Below are positions 19,695-27,933 of a stretch of 33,063 nt of DNA, one piece after another (the stretch's first letter is position 1; each line of letters opens with the position of its first letter). The stretch is taken from contig NZ_CM001857.1 of the NCBI RefSeq assembly GCF_000400505.1, forward strand, positions 3,094,673 through 3,127,735, written 5' to 3'. Below the pieces are notes generated by a model, which made no database searches, was not told the DNA's origin, and worked only from the letters and a program-made list of their open reading frames with translations. Source of the DNA: Musicola paradisiaca NCPPB 2511. GTDB taxonomy: Bacteria > Pseudomonadota > Gammaproteobacteria > Enterobacterales > Enterobacteriaceae. Made by a program: the position numbers and the translations under genes.

Positions 19695-20822
19695 TCAAAC
19701 TCCTGTTAAACCCTGACTTGCTGCCGCGTTATAAATGGAAATCAACTTTCTGCCTACGCTTAGAAAGCTATAATTATCGACAACATGTTCTCTAGCAATA
19801 TCAGAACAATCCTGATAAGGCCATTGGGCATTAACATATTCATGTAGTTTATGGCTCAGTTCTTCCTGATTAGAGAAAACGAATCCATATCGACTATCTG
19901 GAACCAATTCAGGTAAAGAACCAGCATTTGATACAATAGCAGGCAAACCGCAAGACATCGCTTCAAGGGTTGTCAGTCCCATCAATTCCGGCTTTTGAAT
20001 CACATTACCATAAATATCTTGATGCGTTGATCCCTGTAGGAATACACCTGCATTTCTATAGAGCTCGAGTAATTTGCTATCATCCGCATCGTGGATAAAT
20101 TCAACATTCTTACCTTGAGCTAACTGTTTTAGTAATTGGAAATAATTTTCATCATAAACTCGCCCCACAACCTTTAATAGCATATTATCAGGAAGGGCGG
20201 ATATAATACGATCGATACCTTTATGGGGCAAAATACGGCTGACGCAAATTCCATACTGAATAGAATTGTTTTTAATTTTTTCTGAAGGTGAGAAAAACTC
20301 TGTATCAACCGGCCCAATTACGACGTCATGTAAACCAGAATAGCTTGAGTGGATAAGTGATTTAGCATATTCAGATATAGATAAAACGCCACAGGAAAGT
20401 TCAAGCCCTCTGCCAAACAGCATCAGACTGCTTGCACCGCCGCCTAAATCTGTAGATACAAACGGAATATTAAGAGATGAGGTGACAGCTGCAGCGTATT
20501 CGCCAAAAGTAGTTAAACTTTGGTGTATGTGTACAAAATCAAACCCAACCAAATCATCCCATAAAAAATCGGGAATAACATTCATATTTCCCTGCAGGGT
20601 AGAGATGTTGGGTGATAGTCTAACAGTTACGTCTTCATATTCAAATAACTCTGGTTTATCTGAAACTGATAAAACCGACTGACTGATAGGTAAATTATCA
20701 TTTTTAGCAGCAAGGTTAATTGCCTTCACCAAATTATAAACATACCGCTCACCGCCACCAATTATAGAGTTCTGAGAAAAATAAGTTGGTGTTAGATGAC
20801 ATATCTTGATTTTTTTGTCCAT
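19695..20822 (-). CDS. Glycosyltransferase family 4 (GT-B) protein
   Basis: A 375-residue GT-B glycosyltransferase from ATG 20822; a TTG at 20834 could add four residues, and neither start has a clear binding site. The N-terminal landmark is LTPTYFSQNSIIGGGERYV. The donor side has GICVSRILPHKGIDRIISAL and the E-X7-E motif in PELMGLTTLEAMSCGLPAIVS. It differs clearly from its neighbour downstream, so it probably makes a different linkage. It is the first gene of the transferase - transferase - fkbM - ugd unit; its promoter should lie in the AT-rich stretch before it. Substrate unknown. Confidence 0.9.
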   Translation of the reverse strand: MDKKIKICHLTPTYFSQNSIIGGGERYVYNLVKAINLAAKNDNLPISQSVLSVSDKPELFEYEDVTVRLSPNISTLQGNMNVIPDFLWDDLVGFDFVHIHQSLTTFGEYAAAVTSSLNIPFVSTDLGGGASSLMLFGRGLELSCGVLSISEYAKSLIHSSYSGLHDVVIGPVDTEFFSPSEKIKNNSIQYGICVSRILPHKGIDRIISALPDNMLLKVVGRVYDENYFQLLKQLAQGKNVEFIHDADDSKLLELYRNAGVFLQGSTHQDIYGNVIQKPELMGLTTLEAMSCGLPAIVSNAGSLPELVPDSRYGFVFSNQEELSHKLHEYVNAQWPYQDCSDIAREHVVDNYSFLSVGRKLISIYNAAASQGLTGV

Positions 20823-20834
20823 GTATGTAGTCAA

Positions 20835-21642
20835 CTAAAAAATGAAAGTTTATTCGATTATACAATCTATATCATCACATTTAAAGTACCAAATTTTATC
20901 GAAAAATTGTGAATAATAATAAGAAGTCCTGTCAGACACATCTTTTAGATTATAACCTACGGAGTTTATACCTAAAATCCTTATATTTTTATGCAAGAAT
21001 CCCCTCATTTAAAATGATAGACCTATTTTCTATTTAATGAAGGAGAAACTGAGTTTTTTAGGAAAGATATTGCGATAAAAGCCGGCTTGCTCGTAACGTC
21101 CAAATACAGATAAAGGTAGATCTACCGTCACATATTGATGATGTTAATAGTCTTGTGTAACCAGGCCATCGATATACCCTATACAAAAAACCTCATACGC
21201 TACTTAACAATCCACTTATGATTTTCGAAGTTATTCGCTGCGAAGTTATTCTTTGTCCTGAGCAGATTCATTTTTGAACAAGTAAAAATGAGATACAACA
21301 ACATTACGCCATAAAAATATTATCTCGCGGATAATTAAAAATATAGTAATAAAAATGTTCTGATACTAGGATTATAAGGATATGTAGCCAATATAAGCTA
21401 TTATCCAGGAGCCAATATGCCATGAGGTAATTTAAATATCAGTCGTATAATATCCGGCCCGATATCAGTAACACTAAAACAATAAAGACAATAATCATGA
21501 GGAGGCTGGAATGAAAAAAGATGACGAGTTCGGGCTTTGCTCCAGACAATTATAAAAAGAAAAACTTCCATTTTAGGATGGTAAATAATACAAGCAGGTA
21601 AAATAAGAGTTTGTACTATACAGCAATGAGATTTTTATGAAA
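20835..21642. other. AT-rich gene-free stretch inside the glycan locus
   Basis: About 810 bases hold no convincing gene. Three details stand out. On the minus strand, 21030-21143 is an open stretch of 37 codons containing DLPLSVFGRYEQAGFYRNIF before a TAG, which reads like the tail of a decayed protein. At 21226-21236 and 21241-21251 the 11-mer CGAAGTTATTC is repeated 15 bases apart. On the plus strand, a 14-codon frame at 21511-21555 (MKKDDEFGLCSRQL) follows a GAGGAGG sequence. The stretch probably contains the promoter for the downstream transferase gene, but I cannot pick one of the many A/T-rich boxes. Confidence 0.6.
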
Positions 21643-21685
21643 AAACCATACAAAAACTAATGCCTGATTAGATCCTGTATGGTTT
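21643..21685 (-). terminator. Rho-independent terminator after wzt
   Basis: AAACCATACA (21643-21652) pairs with TGTATGGTTT (21676-21685), and an inner 5-bp stem CTAAT/ATTAG extends the hairpin. On the minus strand a run of T follows (complement of the A-run at 21640-21645). It sits 29 bases past the wzt stop and separates the two transcription units of the locus. Confidence 0.8.
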
Positions 21686-21713
21686 ATCTTTCGTTGACAT
21701 CGACAGTGGAATA

Positions 21714-22454
21714 TTAGCCAAAATACCTAGCGCACACATCAGCGGGTGCACCATCCATACGTATATTCCCATGTTCAAGCCAGATAGCACGGTTACAGGT
21801 ATTCAACGCCAACTCTTTAGAGTGAGTCGCAATAACCAAAATATTCGTTGTGCTTACCAAGTCCTTCATCCGTTCTTCGGCTTTATTCTTGAATCCTTCA
21901 TCACCTACAGATAACCATTCATCCATCAACAGTATTTCAGGACGAACAATTGTGGATACAGCAAACGCCAAACGCATGTGCATCCCTGTAGAATAAGTTC
22001 GAAGGGGCATGTCAATAAAGTCGCCAAGCTCTGAGAATTCAATAATTTCATCAATTTTTTCAGATACTTGTTCTTTAGATATCCCCAACAACCCACCGCG
22101 GACATAAACGTTTTCCCTGCCAGTTGCCTCGTTATCGATACCTAACGATATATCAATCAACGAACCGACTTGGCCACGAATCTCAGCGATACCAGAAGTA
22201 GGGATATATACACCACTAAGCACACGGAGCAGAGTACTCTTCCCAGAACCATTGTGTCCCAGCAAAGCAACACGATCGCCATCATTCAAGTTGAACGACA
22301 GATCATCGAGCGCTTTTACAACAACACGTCCATCGCTATCCGATCCAATTTGCCCCCCCGTAGCTACCTGCAATATTCGCTTTTTAAGGGAGCGAGTACT
22401 GGCATTGTAGATAGGAAAATCGACGGATATATTTTCTAGCCGAATAGATGCCAT
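21714..22454 (-). CDS. wzt: Wzt-type polysaccharide export ATPase (short form)
   Basis: This is the ATPase of an ABC-2 polysaccharide exporter, 246 residues. An N-terminal Wzt-type stretch (ISVDFPIYNASTRSLKKRI) precedes Walker A GHNGSGKST (66-74), the signature YSTGMHMRLAF and Walker B ILLMDEWLSVGD, with the switch histidine in ATHSKEL. The protein ends right after the ATPase domain. It therefore lacks the C-terminal carbohydrate-binding domain that recognises capped chains in E. coli O8/O9a-type Wzt, and resembles the short form of Klebsiella O2a-type systems and KpsT-like capsule exporters. It lies nine bases after wzm, so it acts with it. Confidence 0.92.
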   Translation of the reverse strand: MASIRLENISVDFPIYNASTRSLKKRILQVATGGQIGSDSDGRVVVKALDDLSFNLNDGDRVALLGHNGSGKSTLLRVLSGVYIPTSGIAEIRGQVGSLIDISLGIDNEATGRENVYVRGGLLGISKEQVSEKIDEIIEFSELGDFIDMPLRTYSTGMHMRLAFAVSTIVRPEILLMDEWLSVGDEGFKNKAEERMKDLVSTTNILVIATHSKELALNTCNRAIWLEHGNIRMDGAPADVCARYFG

Positions 22455-22463
22455 AATTGTTCT

Positions 22464-23267
22464 TTATAACCAGTATGCAATACGATTTCTATACCGGCCG
22501 AAAATAGCAATAGCTATTCCCCAGCCAACGACAGCCAATCCTATAGCTGTATACCAACTAGTCATAGATGGCAGTTGTCCTAATAATGGCGCCCGCACAA
22601 TCTCAATAAGGTGAAAAGCCGGATTAAGATCAAGCAAATAAGTATAAACATCAGAATGTCTGGGTAATTGACTAGGCATCCACATTATTGGCGTCAAGAA
22701 ATAAGCAACTTGTAAAATACTAGCAACGATTTGCGGCAAATCCCTGTATCGTGAGCAAATCACGCCAAGAATCAGAGAAATCCACGACAGATTCAGCATC
22801 AACAGGAAAAGCCCAGGGATACAAAGAAACGCCGAAAAACTAGGTAGTTTACAAAAGAAAATGAATATAAGCGGAATAATCAATATATTGTGTAAAAATA
22901 TCAGAATATTTCGCCAAATAACCTTGAGAATATGGACAAATAAAGGAATCGGCAGCTGTTTTATGACGGCTTCAGAGCTGACAAAGCCGAAACAGCCCTC
23001 AGTAATAACAGAAGACAGTAAAGTCCAAACGATCATACCCGCAGCCAAGAAGGGCAAAAAATCAGACATGGGAGAATTAAATATACGACCAAAAACTCCC
23101 CCTATCGCGGAAATCATTACGCCCATACTTATCGTTATCCAGAAAGGGCCTAGCGCAGATCTACGATAACGTTGTTTAACATCCTGCCAGCCAAGCATAG
23201 ATACTAGCTTGTACTTTTTTAGTGCAGCAAAAATATCTGATGTAGCAATTGAAATAACCGACTGCAT
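22464..23267 (-). CDS. wzm: Wzm-type polysaccharide export permease
   Basis: The membrane half of the ABC-2 exporter, 267 residues with about six hydrophobic segments. The N-terminal amphipathic region LVSMLGWQDVKQRYRRSALGPFWI is the family's gate/coupling region; SRYRDLPQIVASILQVAYFLTPIMW is the characteristic periplasmic-gate stretch, and NPAFHLIEIVRAPLLG follows it. It would move a lipid-linked glycan from the cytoplasmic to the periplasmic leaflet. The ATG shares its first base with the stop of the decarboxylase gene (TAATG), and wzt follows after nine bases. Confidence 0.93.
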   Translation of the reverse strand: MQSVISIATSDIFAALKKYKLVSMLGWQDVKQRYRRSALGPFWITISMGVMISAIGGVFGRIFNSPMSDFLPFLAAGMIVWTLLSSVITEGCFGFVSSEAVIKQLPIPLFVHILKVIWRNILIFLHNILIIPLIFIFFCKLPSFSAFLCIPGLFLLMLNLSWISLILGVICSRYRDLPQIVASILQVAYFLTPIMWMPSQLPRHSDVYTYLLDLNPAFHLIEIVRAPLLGQLPSMTSWYTAIGLAVVGWGIAIAIFGRYRNRIAYWL

Positions 23268-24223
23268 TAAGATCGTCCCAAAAACTCTCTAAAATAAGAA
23301 ATGGTTTCCTTTAACCCTTTATCCAGTTCAACCTTTGGCTCCCAACCTAATGTATCATGAGCTAATCCGATATTGGGTTTCCGTTGTTTGGGATCATCTT
23401 GGGGCAGCGATTTAAACACCAGTTTGGAAGGGCCACCAACCATTCTTAGTACAGTTTCAGCCAGCTCTTTGATTGTAAACTCGACCGGATTACCCATATT
23501 AAACGGACCGGTGATATTAGAAGACGATGCCATCATGCGGACAAAACCTTCGATCAGATCGTCTACATAACAAAAACTACGAGTCTGCGACCCATCACCA
23601 TAAATAGTGATATCTTCGCCTCTGAGCGCTTGTACGATAAAGTTACTGACCACTCGGCCATCATTAGGATGCATTCTGGGACCATACGTATTGAAAATAC
23701 GGACAACCTTAATATTTAATTCATGCTGGCGATGGTAATCGAAAAACAAGGTTTCGGCACAGCGTTTGCCTTCGTCATAACAAGATCGGATACCAATCGG
23801 ATTAACATGCCCCCAGTAATCTTCACGCTGAGGGTGTACTTCAGGATCGCCATATACTTCACTGGTAGAGGCTTGAAGAATTTTAGCTTTAGTTCTTTTT
23901 GCCAAGCCAAGCATATTGATCGCGCCATGTACACTTGTTTTAGTCGTTTGGACAGGATCCCATTGATAGTGGATTGGTGATGCGGGGCAGGCAAGATTGT
24001 AAATTTCATCAACTTCGACATAGAGGGGAAAAGTTACATCATGACGCATTAGTTCGAAGTGGGGGTTATCAAGAAGATGGGCAACGTTATCTTTAGTACC
24101 ACTGTAAAAATTGTCAACGCAGAGCACATCACATTTATCTTTCAGGAGTCGTTCGCAGAGGTGAGATCCTAAAAAACCAGCGCCTCCGGTCACCATGACC
24201 CTTTTCCTGTTGGAAACTCGCAC
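23267..24223 (-). CDS. UDP-glucuronate decarboxylase (UDP-xylose synthase)
   Basis: A 318-residue extended short-chain dehydrogenase/reductase. It has the NAD-binding [10 protein letters not shown] (13-22), the decarboxylase-typical stretch [23 protein letters not shown], the catalytic STSEVYGDP, and the YxxxK pair in [26 protein letters not shown] and [17 protein letters not shown] are strongly conserved in UXS enzymes. It would convert UDP-glucuronate to UDP-xylose with transient NAD+ reduction. The start is GTG at 24223 with GGGGAG six bases upstream; an ATG at 24196 would cut into the NAD-binding strand. It is first in an operon with wzm (overlapping) and wzt, and needs the product of ugd. 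Confidence 0.92.
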   Translation of the reverse strand: MRVSNRKRVMVTGGAGFLGSHLCERLLKDKCDVLCVDNFYSGTKDNVAHLLDNPHFELMRHDVTFPLYVEVDEIYNLACPASPIHYQWDPVQTTKTSVHGAINMLGLAKRTKAKILQASTSEVYGDPEVHPQREDYWGHVNPIGIRSCYDEGKRCAETLFFDYHRQHELNIKVVRIFNTYGPRMHPNDGRVVSNFIVQALRGEDITIYGDGSQTRSFCYVDDLIEGFVRMMASSSNITGPFNMGNPVEFTIKELAETVLRMVGGPSKLVFKSLPQDDPKQRKPNIGLAHDTLGWEPKVELDKGLKETISYFREFLGRS

Positions 24224-24323
24224 AGATATCTCCCCAATATGTCAGATAGTCTCTATTTTTAAACCACGATTAAAATAGCTGTTTCGTGTGCCTATGAGAA
24301 TGCAACCAAAATAACATAAAAAT

Positions 24324-24364
24324 AAAGGCAAACAGCTTTAATTTTCATCAAGCCGCTTACCTTT
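24324..24364 (-). terminator. Terminator of the tRNA-Ser gene
   Basis: On the minus strand, 14 bases after the tRNA 3' end, 24350-24364 pairs with 24324-24338 over 15 bp with three G-U wobbles, around an 11-base loop. An A/T tail rich in T on that strand follows (TATTTTTATG). It insulates the tRNA from the glycan operon. Confidence 0.75.
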
Positions 24365-24377
24365 ACTTACAAAGAAT

Positions 24378-24465
24378 TGGCGGAGGAGTAGAGATTCGAA
24401 CTCTAGAACGCTTTCGCGTCGCCGGTTTTCAAGACCGGTGCCTTCAACCACTCGGCCACTCCTCC
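24378..24465 (-). tRNA. serT: tRNA-Ser (anticodon UGA)
   Basis: An 88-base gene reading GGAGGAGTGGCCGAG from 24465 and ending in an encoded CCA at 24378. The acceptor stem GGAGGAG/CTCCTCC, a long class-II variable arm around CGACGCGAAAGCG, the T arm with GTTCGAATC and the anticodon loop CTTGAAA (anticodon TGA) are all present. It reads UCA and related serine codons. Length and layout equal E. coli serT, which also neighbours yccA. The glycan block lies on its 3' side, a usual place for acquired DNA. Confidence 0.97.
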
Positions 24466-24477
24466 GCAACGACGCGA

Positions 24478-24506
24478 ACTATAAACAGACTGCCCGATAT
24501 TGTAAA
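24478..24506 (-). promoter_or_regulatory. Sigma-70 promoter of tRNA-Ser
   Basis: On the minus strand TTTACA (24506-24501) and TATAGT (24483-24478) are separated by exactly 17 bases. A GC-rich stretch (TCGCG) follows the -10 box, as in stringently controlled stable-RNA promoters. The expected start lies about six bases before the mature tRNA. Confidence 0.85.
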
Positions 24507-24687
24507 GCGACCACCGGCTCAATCGCCTGAAAAATAGTCGATACGGTACCAAAAGCATATAAAACCGTCATTATGTTCAGAAAGCGACGATAATTCAGCG
24601 TAAAGAAGGGTAAAACACCTTTAATTACACCGCGCAACTACTTACTCTCTGAAACAAATGGCACCCTGAAGAGAGAGAGTCGTTATC

Positions 24688-25347
24688 ATGGATCGCATCG
24701 TTGTTTCCTCGACACGTGAATATTCCCTGCTCAACACACATAAAGTGCTGCGCAACACCTATTTCCTGTTGTCGATGACGTTGGGCTTTTCCGCGCTCAC
24801 CGCTACTCTGAGTACGGTATTCCAACTACCGGCACCCGGATTGATTTTGACGCTGGTCGGATTTTACGGCCTGATGTTTCTAACCTATCGTCTGGCTGAT
24901 CGTCCGGCTGGCATTCTGGCGGCATTCGCGTTGACTGGGTTTATGGGGTATACCCTCGGCCCGATCCTCAGCGCGCTGATTAGCGCCAATGCGGGCGATA
25001 TCATTATGTTGGCGCTAGGCGGCACAGCATTGGTCTTCTTCTGCTGTTCCGCTTACGTACTGACTACCCGCAAAGATATGTCATTCCTGTCTGGCATGCT
25101 AATGGCCGGATTTGTTGTCTTACTGGTCGCCGTCATCGCCAATCTGTTCCTTAACCTGCCGGGGCTGCAGATGGCAATCAGTGCGATGTTTATTCTGTTC
25201 TCCACCGGTGCCATCCTGTGGGAAACCAGCAATATCATCCATGGTGGGGAAACCAACTATATCCGGGCGACGGTCAGCCTGTATGTTTCCATCTACAACC
25301 TGTTTGTCAGTTTGCTGAGCCTGCTAGGCATGTCGCGCAGCGAATAG
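24688..25347 (+). CDS. yccA: YccA, BI-1-family modulator of FtsH
   Basis: An inner-membrane protein of the Bax inhibitor-1 family, 219 residues like E. coli YccA, with seven hydrophobic segments. Conserved stretches include [59 protein letters not shown] and [20 protein letters not shown] with its pore-lining acidic residues. In E. coli YccA is a substrate and brake of the FtsH protease and eases damage when SecY translocons jam. ATG 24688 has a GAGAGAG site. It diverges from the tRNA gene, with 222 bases between, and a hairpin follows at 25374. Confidence 0.96.
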   Translation: MDRIVVSSTREYSLLNTHKVLRNTYFLLSMTLGFSALTATLSTVFQLPAPGLILTLVGFYGLMFLTYRLADRPAGILAAFALTGFMGYTLGPILSALISANAGDIIMLALGGTALVFFCCSAYVLTTRKDMSFLSGMLMAGFVVLLVAVIANLFLNLPGLQMAISAMFILFSTGAILWETSNIIHGGETNYIRATVSLYVSIYNLFVSLLSLLGMSRSE

Positions 25348-25373
25348 CAACAACGAGAATGAAAGCACATCAT

Positions 25374-25396
25374 CAAGGGCGCCAATGGCGCTCTTG
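25374..25396 (+). terminator. Hairpin terminator after yccA
   Basis: A 10-bp stem (25374-25383 with 25387-25396, one G-T pair) closes on AAT and is followed by AGCGTTTTATG. It starts 26 bases after the yccA stop, and the short T-tract is separated by a few bases from the stem. Confidence 0.6.
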
Positions 25397-25489
25397 AGCG
25401 TTTTATGCGCCAGTGAATCCCGGCAGCACGATGCTCGCCATGACGAAATTTGTTAGCATGAGGACGCTTTTCATGGTGATCGAGGTGAT

Positions 25490-25819
25490 ATGTTAACGTT
25501 TGAAGGCCGGGTTATCGAAACCGATACCCAGGGATATCTCAAAAATACCAGCGACTGGCAAGAAGCGATGGCTCCCGAGTTGGCCGCCCAGGAAGGAATT
25601 GAACTTACGGAAGCACATTGGGAAGTGGTGCGTTTCGTTCGCGCATTTTATCTGGAATTTAATACATCCCCAGCAATTCGTATGCTGGTAAAAGCTATGT
25701 CGCAAAAGTACGGCGAAGAAAAAGGCAACAGCCGCTATCTCTATCGGCTTTTTCCTAAAGGCCCCGCGAAGCAGGCCACTAAAATTGCGGGTTTACCCAA
25801 ACCGGTAAAATGCATCTAG
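25490..25819 (+). CDS. tusE: TusE, sulfur carrier for tRNA 2-thiouridylation
   Basis: A 109-residue DsrC/TusE protein. TusE accepts persulfide from TusBCD and passes it to MnmA for thiolation of U34 in tRNAs for Glu, Gln and Lys. The carrier cysteine is the penultimate residue, Cys108 in the tail KPVKCI. Other family marks are [21 protein letters not shown] and [23 protein letters not shown] 25490 has a GAGGTG site. It converges with yccX, whose stop is only a few bases away, as in E. coli. Confidence 0.96.
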   Translation: MLTFEGRVIETDTQGYLKNTSDWQEAMAPELAAQEGIELTEAHWEVVRFVRAFYLEFNTSPAIRMLVKAMSQKYGEEKGNSRYLYRLFPKGPAKQATKIAGLPKPVKCI

Positions 25820-25822
25820 CCG

Positions 25823-26101
25823 TCAGTAACGAATGCCAAAACCTTCAAAATCCGCGACAGCGCAAGACTCCACCAGCACCCGATCCACTCTGGCATAGCG
25901 TGGCCCACCTTGCCTGAGCCAGTTGATTAACTGTTCGACGGCCTGCGGCTCGCCACAGGCAACGACTTCAACGCTGCCATCGTCGCAGTTCCTGACGTAA
26001 CCGCACACCCCCAGTCGTTGCGCCTGCAATTGGGTGTGATAGCGAAAACCGACACCCTGCACCACCCCATATACCCAGGCAATCATCGAGACAGTCGGCA
26101 T
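25823..26101 (-). CDS. yccX: Acylphosphatase YccX
   Basis: A small acylphosphatase that hydrolyses carboxyl-phosphate bonds. From ATG 26101 it has 92 residues, the length of E. coli YccX; this ATG lies six bases after AAGGGGGA, whereas the ATG at 26107 abuts that site and the one at 26131 would add ten unconserved residues. The active-site loop is [11 protein letters not shown] with the catalytic arginine, and the catalytic asparagine is in [17 protein letters not shown]. In E. coli the methyltransferase gene rlmI lies between this gene and hspQ; here only about 210 bases separate them. Confidence 0.95.
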   Translation of the reverse strand: MPTVSMIAWVYGVVQGVGFRYHTQLQAQRLGVCGYVRNCDDGSVEVVACGEPQAVEQLINWLRQGGPRYARVDRVLVESCAVADFEGFGIRY

Positions 26102-26247
26102 TGGCATTCCCCCTTGAAAAACACACCGCACGAGTACAAAAATGCACCGCAGTTAACGCATGTGGATGCCAGCAGACACTATGCTGTAAACAAGGAGAAT
26201 CTTGGCTGGCAAAGACGGTAATAACGAGAAACAAGACTGCCTGACCA

Positions 26248-26274
26248 CTTGAAAACCGCGTATCTCCCCCAACT
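26248..26274 (+). promoter_or_regulatory. Sigma-32 (heat-shock) promoter of hspQ
   Basis: CTTGAAA (26248-26254) and CCCCAACT (26267-26274) are separated by 12 bases, close to the RpoH consensus CTTGAAA / CCCCATNT. It stands 36 bases upstream of the hspQ ATG. E. coli hspQ is a known heat-shock gene, so the fit is expected. Confidence 0.85.
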
Positions 26275-26310
26275 TAGTTAGGATATGTACTACGTTTCTC
26301 AGGAGGTCAT

Positions 26311-26619
26311 ATGATTATCTGTAAATTTGCCATCGGACAACAGATTCGTCATAAGCTGCTGGGATATCCCGGGGTAGTTATCGATATTGATCCCGAGTAT
26401 TCACTTGAGCAACCCAAATGGGAAGAACTCGCGACGAACGATACCTTACGCACCGCGCCTTGGTACCACGTGGTTATGGAAGACAAAGAAGGCCATCCCA
26501 TACACACTTACCTGGCCGAAGAGCAACTGATGGATGAAACACTGAACCAAAGCGACCACCCATCATTGGATGAGTTGTCTGAAACCATCAAACGCAGGGC
26601 TCCGCGGCTTCTGCATTAA
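26311..26619 (+). CDS. hspQ: HspQ heat-shock protein, Lon specificity factor
   Basis: A 102-residue protein (E. coli 105) with the whole conserved core: [27 protein letters not shown], then [27 protein letters not shown]. HspQ was found as a protein that binds hemimethylated origin DNA and lowers DnaA, and more recently as an activator and substrate of Lon protease. The C-terminal tail ends APRLLH. ATG 26311 has a perfect AGGAGG site. The promoter at 26248 is of the heat-shock type. It converges with yccU. Confidence 0.96.
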   Translation: MIICKFAIGQQIRHKLLGYPGVVIDIDPEYSLEQPKWEELATNDTLRTAPWYHVVMEDKEGHPIHTYLAEEQLMDETLNQSDHPSLDELSETIKRRAPRLLH

Positions 26620-26633
26620 TGAGAACAGACGCA

Positions 26634-26661
26634 GGCTTTATCACCACAGCGTAATAAAGCC
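26634..26661. terminator. Hairpin between convergent hspQ and yccU
   Basis: GGCTTTAT (26634-26641) pairs with ATAAAGCC (26654-26661), 12-base loop, between two stops that face each other. No clear T-tract on either side, so a weak bidirectional terminator at best. Confidence 0.45.
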
Positions 26662-26670
26662 GAACGAGGG

Positions 26671-27084
26671 TTATTTCTCCATTCCCAGTCTGGGTATCTC
26701 AATTTTTGGGCAGCGATCCATCACGACTTTTAGACCTGCGTTATGTGCAAGAACGGCGGCCTGCTCGTTGATCACGCCGATTTGCAGCCACAACACCCGG
26801 GCACCAATCGCAATCGCTTCCTGAGCAACGTCCCAGGCGGCATCAGGCTGCCGAAACACATCAACCATATCAATAGGATAAGGAATATCAGCCAGCGACG
26901 CATAAACCGGTTGCCCCAGCAATGACTGCCCTGCCAGTTTGGGGCTTACCGGAATCACCTGATACCCCTGCGCCAGTAGGTAAGCCATCACGCCATAGCT
27001 GGGTCGTGTCGCTTTTTCGCTAGCCCCAACCAACGCAATGGTTTTGACCTGAGCTAAAATGGATTTGATATCACTGTCTTGCAT
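26671..27084 (-). CDS. yccU: YccU, CoA-binding-domain protein
   Basis: A 137-residue Rossmann-type CoA-binding protein, the exact length of E. coli YccU. Landmarks: TIALVGASEKATRPSYGVM, YQVIPVSPKLAGQSLLGQPVY, DMVDVFRQPDAAWDVAQEAIAIGARVLW, IGVINEQAAVLA and the ending VMDRCPKIEIPRLG. The reaction, if any, is unknown; the fold is that of the succinyl-CoA synthetase alpha subunit's CoA domain. The frame is open further upstream, but ATG 27084 with AAGGTGGGA is the conserved start. In E. coli yccT lies between this gene and mgsA; here it is missing. Confidence 0.94.
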   Translation of the reverse strand: MQDSDIKSILAQVKTIALVGASEKATRPSYGVMAYLLAQGYQVIPVSPKLAGQSLLGQPVYASLADIPYPIDMVDVFRQPDAAWDVAQEAIAIGARVLWLQIGVINEQAAVLAHNAGLKVVMDRCPKIEIPRLGMEK

Positions 27085-27425
27085 AGTTGTCCCACCTTGC
27101 GATTCGGCCATGGAAATTAAGTGTAACGTAAATGTCTGACGGCAGACCGCGCTCTGCACCGCACATTCATCGTCCAGTACGTTTCCTTTTTGTTCCTGTT
27201 TGGCCGTATCTGTTACCACCGGCCACATCGAAACAATGAAATCACATGGTGATAAATGGTAACGCATCACCAACGATAATCCCGACGCCAGCTGACAATA
27301 TTGTTTGTTTTACAATCAATTAACCTCATTTTTGAAAAGGCGTTCGCATTTTTTCAGTTCGCCGCTTTTCACCGAAATAAGGTTTCCGTAATCTGTAAAC
27401 ATCTCACTGTTCGAAGGATGTCACC
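27085..27425. other. Intergenic region between divergent yccU and mgsA
   Basis: 341 bases without a credible gene. A continuation of the yccU frame covers part of it but has no conserved sequence or binding site. The region must contain promoters for both genes; around 27295-27330 there is an A/T-rich stretch (GACAATATTGTTTGTTTTACAAT) suited to this. yccT, present here in E. coli, has left no remnant I can read. Confidence 0.5.
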
Positions 27426-27884
27426 ATGGAGTTCACCACCCGTACGATAGAAGTGCATAAGCATATTGCGCTGGTCGCACACGATCACTGTAAACAAACG
27501 CTGCTGGAATGGGTCAGCGCCAATAAATCACAGCTCTCAGAACACCACCTGTACGCAACCGGCACTACAGGTAATCTGATCCAGTTGCATACCGGTCTGC
27601 CCGTCAGAAGTATGATGAGTGGCCCGATGGGGGGTGATCAACAGGTGGGCGCCCTGATTGCCGAAGGCAAAATCGACATGCTGATGTTTTTTTGGGATCC
27701 GCTGAACGCCGTGCCTCACGACCCAGACGTCAAAGCCTTGTTGCGGCTGGCTACCGTGTGGAACATTCCGGTAGCCAACAATCGCGCAACCGCAGACTTC
27801 CTGATTAACTCTGCGCTGTTCAAACAGAAAGTCGATATCACGATCCCCGACTATCAGCGTTATCTCCATACTCGGCTGAAGTAA
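27426..27884 (+). CDS. mgsA: Methylglyoxal synthase
   Basis: MgsA converts dihydroxyacetone phosphate to methylglyoxal and phosphate, a bypass of lower glycolysis when sugar phosphates pile up. The protein has 152 residues, as in E. coli. The phosphate site is YATGTTGNL (43-51), the catalytic Asp71 is in [14 protein letters not shown], and [22 protein letters not shown] is fully conserved with its catalytic His and Asp. ATG 27426 follows AAGGATG. It converges with helD, with a terminator between them. Confidence 0.98.
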   Translation: MEFTTRTIEVHKHIALVAHDHCKQTLLEWVSANKSQLSEHHLYATGTTGNLIQLHTGLPVRSMMSGPMGGDQQVGALIAEGKIDMLMFFWDPLNAVPHDPDVKALLRLATVWNIPVANNRATADFLINSALFKQKVDITIPDYQRYLHTRLK

Positions 27885-27897
27885 CTCCATTCATGTG

Positions 27898-27926
27898 ACG
27901 ACAGGGTGATTCATCCGCCCTGTCGT
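27898..27926. terminator. Terminator between convergent mgsA and helD
   Basis: A perfect 9-bp stem ACGACAGGG (27898-27906) / CCCTGTCGT (27918-27926) around an 11-base loop, followed by TTGTTC on the plus strand. It starts 13 bases after the mgsA stop and can serve helD from the other side less well. Confidence 0.75.
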
Positions 27927-27933
27927 TTGTTCA

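Noticed and set aside
20482-20682. 66-residue plus-strand open frame inside the glycosyltransferase gene
   Set aside because: Antisense shadow of a conserved gene, no binding site and no recognisable sequence. Many similar opposite-strand frames across the window were dropped for the same reason.
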